A stretch of DNA of 5,448 bases from NCBI GenBank assembly GCA_017437345.1, contig JAFSBJ010000131.1, positions 1-5,448 on the forward strand, written 5' to 3'. The notes beneath the pieces were generated by a model that saw only the letters and a list, made by a program, of their open reading frames with translations, searched no databases and was not told where the DNA came from. Position 1 is the first letter of the stretch. Every line of letters starts with the position of its first letter. A program made the position numbers and the translations under genes. Positions 1 to 4,710 of the stretch are shown here, in pieces. The DNA is from Clostridia bacterium (lineage in GTDB: Bacteria > Bacillota_A > Clostridia > UMGS1810).

Positions 1-135
1 AGGAATTCCTCTTGTTTTTATTCCCACAAGGCAGAGACGGTTTACGCTTTGATTATTCTCAACGATTTCATGAGCTATTCTGACAATAGCCCTTTTAAGA
101 GCATTTTCATCATATAGCGATGCTTTGAGTTTCAT
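1..135 (-). CDS. pyrR: PyrR, pyrimidine operon attenuator / uracil phosphoribosyltransferase (5' part only)
   Basis: The 45 codons visible begin at ATG 135-133 and run off the left edge of the window. The protein starts MKLKASLYDENALKRAIVRI, followed by AHEI and, at residues 36-43, LVGIKTRG. This closely matches the N-terminus of PyrR proteins (an 'LDE..i.RAltRIAHEi' stretch, then 'LVGIKTRG'). PyrR is a cytoplasmic type I phosphoribosyltransferase-fold protein that binds pyr mRNA in response to UMP/UTP and often also makes UMP from uracil and PRPP. The PRPP-binding loop and RNA-binding residues lie outside the window, so activity cannot be judged. A good ribosome binding site, GGGGTGAT, lies about 5 nt before the ATG. 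The gene follows the uracil permease by 67 bp with no terminator between them, which suggests cotranscription. Identification is from family memory and is strong despite the short fragment. Confidence 0.9.
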   Translation of the reverse strand, partial: MKLKASLYDENALKRAIVRIAHEIVENNQSVNRLCLVGIKTRGIP

Positions 136-202
136 ATAATCACCCCACAGAACAGTTAATAGATATAAGAGAATAAGCCAATTAACAGGGCGGATAATTA
201 AA

Positions 203-1540
203 TCAGTCTCTCTTTTTGGAAAGCATTATGTTTGTTATGATTCCAAGAATTAAAGCAACAGCAACGGGAGTAAGGGTTACTTTGCCAAAGGCAAGGCTTA
301 AACCGCCAATACCGGCAATAAGGATAACACTTACAACAAAGAGATTCTTATTATCTTCAAGGTCAACATTTTTAATCATTTTTAAGCCGCTTACTGCGAT
401 AAAGCCATAAAGAGCCATGCAGATTCCGCCCATTACGCATTTTGGAATTGAATTAACAAAAGCGATGAAGGGAGAAATGAAGGATACTAAAATAGCACCG
501 ATTGCTGCAGCTATTATTGTGGCAACAGAAGCGTTTCTTGTGATGGCAACGCAGGCAACAGATTCGCCATAGGTTGTATTGGGGCAACCTCCAAAGAAAG
601 CACCTACCATTGAGCCTATGCCATCGCCTAAAAGAGTTCTTGAAAGACCGGGGTCTGTGAGAAGGTCTTTTTCTATAATAGAGGAAATGTTTTTATGGTC
701 GGCAATATGCTCTGCAAAAACAACAAATGCAACAGGAACATATGCAACTGCTATAGCACCAACATAGGAAGGAGTTATTTCGCCGATACCTTTAAATGCG
801 GTTACGAAGGTAAAATCAGGAAGTGCAACAAAGGTTGAGAGATTAACTCCGTCTGCCACAAGAGCCTTGAATGCATCAAAGCTTAAAACCTTGAGTGCAT
901 CTATCTGGAAAGCATTACCTATGAGAGTGAATATAAGTGATACTGCATAGCCTGCAAGGATACCGATGATAAAGGGAATGAGTCTTGCCATTTTCTTACC
1001 ATAGGTTGAGCAGAGAATTGTAACAAAAAGAGCCACAAGACCACAAAGTACGCAGATAAGAGGATTTGCCATTTCTGTTCCTGTCTGAAGATCGCCAACA
1101 GCATTCCCTGCAAGAGAAAGACCAATAATTGCAACAGTTGGTCCGATAACAACTGCAGGCATGAGCTTATTTATCCATTCAACACCTGCAATTTTAACGA
1201 TGATTGCAATAACAACATAAACAAGGCCTGCAAAAATTGCACCAAGGATAAGACCAACATATCCCAAAGCCATCGACACACCGCCTGCAAATGCCGCAAA
1301 CATAGAGCCGATAAATGCAAATGATGAGCCTAAAAATACGGGGCTTCTTTTCTTTGTGAAAAGAACATAGGTCAAGGTGCCAACACCTGCGCCAAAAAGA
1401 GCTGCCGCAGAGCTCATAGAGTTGCCCACTATAACGGGAACAACTAAGGTTGCAGCCATAATTGCAAGAAGCTGCTGAATTGCGAAAATAACAAGCTGTC
1501 CAAATTTGGGTTTGTCACTTATTCCATAGATAAGTTTCAT
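203..1540 (-). CDS. uraA: NCS2-family uracil permease (UraA/PyrP type)
   Basis: This 445-residue, highly hydrophobic protein has the usual length and the 14-segment layout expected of NCS2 (nucleobase-cation symporter 2) proteins. It should import uracil across the cytoplasmic membrane with protons. Visible signatures are the N-terminal FGQLVIFAIQQLLAIMAATL (residues 13-32), SPVFLGSSFAFIG in TM3 (66-78), the TM8 motif FAEHIADHKN (275-284) and the TM10 motif GGCPNTTYGESVA (317-329). Glu277 and Glu326 are 49 residues apart, as are the substrate-binding Glu241 and Glu290 of E. coli UraA. The position of E. coli His245 is Asp281 here, which I recall as common in Firmicutes. The start is fixed by AAAGGAGA (1549-1556), 8 nt before the ATG. 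The stop is TGA. It lies 33 bp after the isomerase gene and upstream of pyrR, so uracil uptake and pyrimidine control are paired. I see no PyrR-binding attenuator in the flanking spacers. Confidence 0.93.
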   Translation of the reverse strand: MKLIYGISDKPKFGQLVIFAIQQLLAIMAATLVVPVIVGNSMSSAAALFGAGVGTLTYVLFTKKRSPVFLGSSFAFIGSMFAAFAGGVSMALGYVGLILGAIFAGLVYVVIAIIVKIAGVEWINKLMPAVVIGPTVAIIGLSLAGNAVGDLQTGTEMANPLICVLCGLVALFVTILCSTYGKKMARLIPFIIGILAGYAVSLIFTLIGNAFQIDALKVLSFDAFKALVADGVNLSTFVALPDFTFVTAFKGIGEITPSYVGAIAVAYVPVAFVVFAEHIADHKNISSIIEKDLLTDPGLSRTLLGDGIGSMVGAFFGGCPNTTYGESVACVAITRNASVATIIAAAIGAILVSFISPFIAFVNSIPKCVMGGICMALYGFIAVSGLKMIKNVDLEDNKNLFVVSVILIAGIGGLSLAFGKVTLTPVAVALILGIITNIMLSKKRD

Positions 1541-1573
1541 AAAAAATTTCTCCTTTGTATGTATTTTTATTAA

Positions 1574-2803
1574 TTATTTAATCATTTCAAAGATTTCTGC
1601 GCTTGTTTTGTGCATTGTAATTTCAGAACCATTTATTGCTTCTTCCATTATTCTGTTGTAGGCAATTTCTTCTGCCATTTTTGCCAGAGTTTCTTCATTG
1701 GCATCAGGAAGGGGAAGTCTTTTTATTATGTGGTAGCCATAGCTTGTTTCCACAATCTCACTTATTTTTCCTTCTTCAAGGGCAAGAGTTGCTTTTTCAA
1801 ATTCTGCCACCATTTCGCCTGAGGTGAAAATGTAGCCTTCGGGGTAGGCTGTCATTCCGGGGTCTTCTCCGTATTCTTCAATGAGCTTGTCAAAATCGCT
1901 GCCTTTTTTAACTTTTTTATAAACCTCATCAGCAAGCTTTTTTGCCTGGTCTTTTGTTCTGCCTTCAAAGCCAATGAGAACATGCTTTGCGCTCATATAG
2001 TTTTCGGCATACCATTTCTTTGCAGCTTCAAAATCTTCATCGCTTATTGCTGATGAGAAATAATTTGTAATAAAGCCATCTGCATCAAAAGCTTCTATAA
2101 GGGGAGAAATGAGATATGCTTTTTCCTCCATACCATTATACTCTTCGGCATAGGCTTTAAGGGTTTCGCTTTCATCTGCAATAATGCCTTCACCTTTATT
2201 GCGGTAGTAGCTTGCAGTTGCAAAAACAGATGCCACAAGCTCTGTTGCCTGAGGAAGCACCATTTCAAGAGAAGGGTCGTTTATATTAACGCCTAAATTT
2301 GGAAGAAGAGAAATAAATGTGTCGGCAAAAATATCTTCTCCGTTAACTGTCATAATCGGTTCTTCATTTGTTATATACACATGCTCTGTGGGGGCGATAT
2401 ATTTAACCTTCATTCCAAGATTTTCAGAAATAAATCTAACGGGGACCATCGTTCTGCCGCCGATTTCTTCGGGTGCGGCATCGAGAGTGATTTCTTCACC
2501 ATCTACTCGGGCAACATCGCTTCCGATGGTGAGAATTATTTCCTTACCGTCTTTTTTTATACTTACTTCCTGCTTTTCGCCATCCCAGCCAACCTCAGCG
2601 CCAAAACGCTCAGAAATAATTCTGACGGGAACCATTCTTCTGCCATTTTTGGTGTAGGGAGCAGTTTCCAGAGTGTGGGTTTCGATTTTTTCATTTCGTT
2701 CATACATAGTGTCGGAGCCCATTCTGAATTCAAGACCTGCCGCACTTGCACAAACAGATGTGAGCATAATAAATGTCACTGTCAGAGCTATAAATTTTTT
2801 CAT
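1574..2803 (-). CDS. Secreted stalk-domain / parvulin-type peptidyl-prolyl isomerase (PrsA/SurA-like)
   Basis: This is a 409-residue exported protein. Residues 1-21 form a signal peptide (Lys2-Lys3, a hydrophobic core, likely cleavage after the ASA at 19-21 or one residue later). Residues about 46-145 hold two copper-amine-oxidase-N-like 'stalk' repeats, each with the signature R-x-MVPVR-x-IS-E-x-x-G (56-68 and 117-130). Residues about 150-270 resemble the SurA/PrsA N-terminal chaperone region, beginning MTVNGEDIFADTF. Residues about 270-365 form a parvulin domain, with SAKHVLI (271-277), a GYIFTSGEM-type loop (323-331) and the closing GYHII (356-360). His274 and His358 match the conserved parvulin histidine pair. 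The likely role is folding of exported proteins at the outer face of the membrane or in the cell wall. There is no lipobox, since Cys18 is preceded by Val, so unlike PrsA it is probably not a lipoprotein. AGGAGAT (2813-2819) precedes the ATG and overlaps the stop of the upstream gene, implying translational coupling. Its clients are unknown. Confidence 0.88.
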   Translation of the reverse strand: MKKFIALTVTFIMLTSVCASAAGLEFRMGSDTMYERNEKIETHTLETAPYTKNGRRMVPVRIISERFGAEVGWDGEKQEVSIKKDGKEIILTIGSDVARVDGEEITLDAAPEEIGGRTMVPVRFISENLGMKVKYIAPTEHVYITNEEPIMTVNGEDIFADTFISLLPNLGVNINDPSLEMVLPQATELVASVFATASYYRNKGEGIIADESETLKAYAEEYNGMEEKAYLISPLIEAFDADGFITNYFSSAISDEDFEAAKKWYAENYMSAKHVLIGFEGRTKDQAKKLADEVYKKVKKGSDFDKLIEEYGEDPGMTAYPEGYIFTSGEMVAEFEKATLALEEGKISEIVETSYGYHIIKRLPLPDANEETLAKMAEEIAYNRIMEEAINGSEITMHKTSAEIFEMIK

Positions 2804-2817
2804 ATCTGAATTATCTC

Positions 2818-4002
2818 CTATTTTATTTCATTTAAAATATCAGCTACTGCACCAGTTATTATCTCGGCAACGCCTTTTTTAAGGGGCGAGCTTTTAACCT
2901 CATAGCCGTCTTCATCATAGGCTGCAGTTGTGGGATAATAATAGCCGCCACCGTTTGTCAGGCAACAAACAACTGTTGTGCCAAAGGGTGATGCAGCTAT
3001 AATCTGTCTGCCGGCATTAACCATATCAATTATTTCCTGTGCCCACTGAAGCTTATCGTTTTCCATATTGGTTGGAATTTTAACATCCTTTGTGCCGAAG
3101 CTTATAGTATCAATGTCAACTTCCACAGTTTTTGTGCAGATAGAAAGAACGCTTCCCGCAATAACTCTTCCCATGTGTTTGGCATGCTCATAGCCTCTGG
3201 GAACGCCATCAAAGCTTTCATAGCAAAGACCCACTCTGTCTGCCTCGGTGGGGGCTGTGTTGATGTGGTTAACATCGCCCTGTGCAGCATTTATAAACAC
3301 ACATTTAATATCTGAAAGAGCGCCTTCCAAGGTTTCGCGAACAAATCGCGGAAAATCGGCACTAATAAGCTCGCCACCAATAACATCGGGGTGAACACCA
3401 AAGTTTACTATATAAATATCGTCTGCGCCGCATCTTTTAATCTGAATAAGCTTTAATACATCGCTTGCTTCATCAAGCACATGGTCGATATTGGGATTAT
3501 TAACACCGGGGTTTGTCTGAACGCCGCCATCCTTCATACGGTATCTTCTTACAAAGGAAATGTTTTCAGCTTTGCCTTCGGCAACAAAGAATTTAGCATC
3601 TCTTAAATCATCGAAAGCATATTTTGCACAGTCACGCATAATAAGTCCGAGATTTGTTTTATAGCTTTCCACAAGAGCAAGCGCTTCTTCGGGTTCATCT
3701 GCAGCAGGTGCAAACTTGGGACCTGTGTGGGTATGGGTGCTGGTAACAAAAACAGCATCATAAGGAACATTGCAGAACTCGGAAATAATTTTTCTCTGCT
3801 CAGCGCAGAAATCATTGGGAATATGAAGAAGATCAAGATTTATAATAATTGCCCTTTTATCATCTTTTTCAATTGCAACTGCCTGAACTTAAAGACGGTC
3901 AAGAATTCCTTTTGCATATCTTTTTTCATAGTATCCCGCTATCGGAATACCAAGAGGAGGGGTAATGTCCATTCTTGAAAAACCTGCTTTTAAACTACTA
4001 AT
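2818..4002 (-). pseudogene. Neutral/alkaline ceramidase-like protein, decayed (in-frame TAA, no canonical start, probable internal deletion)
   Basis: One continuous reading frame from about 4002 to TAG at 2818-2820 encodes 394 codons, interrupted by TAA at 3889-3891 (codon 38). Numbering from the ATT at 4002, the pre-stop part contains LKAGFSRMDITPPLGIPIAG, the typical N-terminus of neutral/alkaline ceramidase N-domain proteins (PF04734-like). After the stop, in the same frame, come NLDLLHI, the zinc-site motif THTHTGP (89-95), SFVRRYRMKDG (149-159), NFGVHPDVIGG (200-210) and ISADFP, AAQGDVNH (239-246) and GYEVKSSPLKKG near the end. His90/His92 and His204 are the expected metal ligands. The usual 'LPGE' region with the glutamate ligand seems absent: the sequence jumps from MVNAGR (327-332) to QIIAASPF (333-340). 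No ATG, GTG or TTG sits at the proper start; after AAGGAG (4012-4017) there is ATA or ATT. An intact enzyme would be an amidohydrolase, substrate not certain for short bacterial homologues. Fragment products from GTG at 3672 or the ATG at codon 11 are possible but unlikely to be active. Confidence 0.85.
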
Positions 4003-4011
4003 TATATAACA

Positions 4012-4017
4012 CTCCTT
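4012..4017 (-). promoter_or_regulatory. Ribosome binding site of the ceramidase-like gene, facing a non-canonical start
   Basis: AAGGAG lies 6 nt before ATA (4003-4005) and 9 nt before ATT (4000-4002) in the ceramidase-like frame. The conserved protein begins about three codons later (LKAGFSR). The site is correctly placed for an initiation codon that is not ATG, GTG or TTG. This suggests that the start codon mutated, or that a rare AUU start is used. Confidence 0.6.
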
Positions 4018-4032
4018 AACACTCAGGACACA

Positions 4033-4051
4033 AGAGTATAATCTATGCTCT
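4033..4051. repeat. Imperfect palindrome and direct repeat in the minus-strand leader
   Basis: AGAGTATA-ATC-TATGCTCT is an inverted repeat of 8-bp arms with one mismatch. A second copy of AGAGTATA occurs at 4071-4078 and covers the -10 box of the minus-strand promoter. The two copies are 38 bp apart. This could be an operator pair or a leader stem, but AT-rich DNA makes chance resemblance plausible. Confidence 0.3.
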
Positions 4052-4072
4052 AATAAGTTATAATATAGATAG

Positions 4073-4101
4073 AGTATATCACAAAAGATTTGATAAGTAA
4101 A
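4073..4101 (-). promoter_or_regulatory. Putative sigma-A promoter of the ceramidase-like/PPIase/uraA/pyrR operon
   Basis: On the minus strand there is TTTACT (-35, 4096-4101), a 17-bp spacer and TATACT (-10, 4073-4078). The -10 is preceded by TG one base upstream, making it an extended -10. The predicted transcript would start near 4066, about 50 nt before the ribosome binding site at 4012-4017. No other good promoter is visible before the four minus-strand genes. Confidence 0.6.
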
Positions 4102-4145
4102 TAAACACAAAGAAAAATTATTAGAAAAAATTTTTCAAAAAAGTG

Positions 4146-4174
4146 TTGACAAACCAAGTTTTTTATGATAATAT
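4146..4174 (+). promoter_or_regulatory. Promoter of the tRNA cluster
   Basis: A perfect TTGACA (-35, 4146-4151) is followed after 17 bp by TAATAT (4169-4174) with an upstream TG (extended -10); GATAAT at 4167-4172 with a 15-bp spacer is an alternative. A- and T-tracts at 4125-4142 directly upstream resemble an UP element, as is usual for stable-RNA promoters. It sits about 45 bp from the divergent minus-strand promoter. Confidence 0.75.
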
Positions 4175-4206
4175 ATACAGGTCGCGAATGACGACGCGTT
4201 TCCTAT

Positions 4207-4279
4207 GGGAGCTTAGCTCAGCTGGGAGAGCATCTGCCTTACAAGCAGAGGGTCATAGGTTCGAGCCCTATAGTTCCCA
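4207..4279 (+). tRNA. tRNA-Val (anticodon UAC)
   Basis: This is a complete 73-nt cloverleaf. The acceptor GGGAGCT pairs with AGTTCCC (one G-U). The D stem is GCTC/GAGC. The anticodon stem TCTGC/GCAGA encloses the loop CTTACAA with anticodon TAC. The T stem ATAGG/CCTAT is perfect and the discriminator is A. CCA is not encoded, so it must be added after transcription. It is the first gene of the three-tRNA cluster, about 30 bp after the -10 box. Confidence 0.95.
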
Positions 4280-4296
4280 TTTTCAACTTAATATTT

Positions 4297-4372
4297 GCTG
4301 GTGTAGCTCAATTGGCAGAGCAGCTGATTTGTAATCAGCAGGTTGCGGGTTCGAGTCCCATCACCAGCTCCA
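4297..4372 (+). tRNA. tRNA-Thr (anticodon UGU), CCA encoded
   Basis: The acceptor GCTGGTG pairs perfectly with CACCAGC. The D stem is GCTC/GAGC. The anticodon stem GCTGA/TCAGC encloses TTTGTAA with anticodon TGT. The discriminator is T and CCA is encoded at 4370-4372, unlike its two neighbours. The T stem GCGGG (4345-4349) against CCCAT (4357-4361) has a C-A mismatch at the 50-64 pair next to a G-U at 49-65, where G at position 64 would be expected. The RNA is otherwise canonical and probably functional. Confidence 0.94.
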
Positions 4373-4375
4373 TAC

Positions 4376-4457
4376 GGGGAGGTTCCCGAGTGGCCAAAGG
4401 GGACAGACTGTAAATCTGCTGCGTCTCGCTTCGGTGGTTCGAATCCGCCCCTCCCCA
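4376..4457 (+). tRNA. tRNA-Tyr (anticodon GUA)
   Basis: This is an 82-nt class II tRNA with a long variable arm (GCG/CGC stem). The acceptor GGGGAGG pairs perfectly with CCTCCCC. The anticodon loop CTGTAAA carries GTA. The T stem GGTGG/CCGCC has one G-U pair and the discriminator is A. CCA is not encoded. The top pair of the anticodon stem (27-43) reads A-C, with four good pairs below it. It is only 3 nt from the encoded CCA of tRNA-Thr and is followed directly by the terminator. Confidence 0.94.
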
Positions 4458-4459
4458 TG

Positions 4460-4489
4460 AAAAAGAACACTTTTTAGTGTTCTTTTTTT
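4460..4489 (+). terminator. Rho-independent terminator of the tRNA cluster
   Basis: AAAAAGAACACT (4460-4471) pairs perfectly with AGTGTTCTTTTT (4476-4487) around a TTTT loop, and the 3' arm continues into a run of T to 4489. It begins 2 nt after the tRNA-Tyr discriminator base. The A-run on the 5' side could let it act in both directions. Confidence 0.92.
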
Positions 4490-4491
4490 GT

Positions 4492-4671
4492 TTGTGTCCG
4501 CAGAACACAACATTATTTTGAAACGCAGTTTCAAACACAATTTCAGCCATAGCCTGAACATCATTTCGCTTTAGCGAACACAAAATGAAGTTGTGCTGAT
4601 GCACAAATGATGTGATGCTTTGCATCAATGATGTTACACCTTTGGTGTAAACAATGTTGCACTGCGTGCAA
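4492..4671. repeat. Tandem array of eight short hairpin-forming units with 6-bp linkers
   Basis: Eight palindromes follow one another: 4492-4510 (TTGTGT/ACACAA), 4517-4535 (TTTGAAAC/GTTTCAAA), 4542-4558 (TTCAG/CTGAA, imperfect), 4565-4578 (TTCGCT/AGCGAA), 4591-4606 (TTGTGC/GCACAA), 4613-4627 (TGATGC/GCATCA), 4634-4650 (TTACACC/GGTGTAA) and 4657-4671 (TTGCAC/GTGCAA). Their starts are 25, 25, 23, 26, 22, 21 and 23 bp apart. Stems differ in sequence, but seven of eight have at least 6 perfect pairs, and loops are 2-7 nt. The linkers are CATTAT, CACAAT, CATCAT, a 12-bp CACAAA+ATGAAG, ATGATG, ATGATG and ACAATG. There is no open frame I would call a gene. The array fills the gap between the tRNA terminator and the iron-transporter gene. 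Its function is unknown; I do not recognise it as a named repeat family. Confidence 0.85.
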
Positions 4672-4685
4672 ATATATGCTATACT
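4657..4685 (+). promoter_or_regulatory. Possible promoter of the iron-transporter gene, overlapping the last hairpin
   Basis: TGCTATACT (4677-4685) is an extended -10 with a good TATACT hexamer at 4680-4685. Seventeen bases upstream is TTGCAC (4657-4662), a weak -35 that is also the left arm of the eighth hairpin. The predicted start near 4692 falls on the ribosome binding site, leaving a leader of only about 13 nt. That weakens the case; transcription from further upstream is the alternative. Confidence 0.4.
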
Positions 4686-4691
4686 TTTCCC

Positions 4692-4698
4692 GGAGGTG
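4692..4698 (+). promoter_or_regulatory. Ribosome binding site that selects the TTG start
   Basis: GGAGGTG ends 6 nt before TTG at 4705-4707 and is a near-perfect Shine-Dalgarno. The first in-frame ATG (4762) has only A/T-rich sequence before it, so TTG is the better start. Confidence 0.85.
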
Positions 4699-4710
4699 TT
4701 CCAATTGGAA
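4699..4710. repeat. Perfect 12-bp palindrome across the TTG start codon
   Basis: TTCCAATTGGAA is fully self-complementary. It fills the spacer between the ribosome binding site and the start codon and includes the start codon itself. It could be a repressor site or a coincidence of the spacer and the first two codons (TTG GAA). Confidence 0.4.

Noticed and set aside
136..202. PyrR-dependent attenuator before pyrR or uraA (also 1541-1573)
   Set aside because: The spacers are only 67 and 33 bp. I could find neither a PyrR anti-antiterminator motif nor a terminator hairpin with a T-run in them.
2740..2803. Lipoprotein signal peptide on the isomerase
   Set aside because: A Cys is present at residue 18, but the residue before it is Val, which does not fit the lipobox. 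A standard signal peptidase I site (ASA/ASAA) follows.
2319..2809. Plus-strand open frames antisense to the isomerase gene
   Set aside because: The opposite strand encodes a clear signal peptide, stalk repeats and parvulin motifs. The antisense frames have no family resemblance and no ribosome binding site.
3603..3836. Short minus-strand open frame in another phase over the ceramidase-like gene
   Set aside because: The frame containing THTHTGP and the other family motifs is the conserved one. The alternative frame has no similarity to anything I recognise.
3889..3891. Programmed stop-codon recoding in the ceramidase-like gene
   Set aside because: UAA is not used for selenocysteine or pyrrolysine, TAA ends another gene in the window, and two further lesions in the same gene make a nonsense mutation more likely.
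4492..4671. CRISPR array
   Set aside because: Spacing is regular, but there is no conserved repeat sequence, units are too short, each unit is self-complementary, and no cas gene is in the window.
4492..4671. Integron attC sites or an insertion-sequence remnant
   Set aside because: There are no attC core sites, no integrase or transposase, no terminal inverted repeats with a target duplication, and the many small stems do not match one folded attC.
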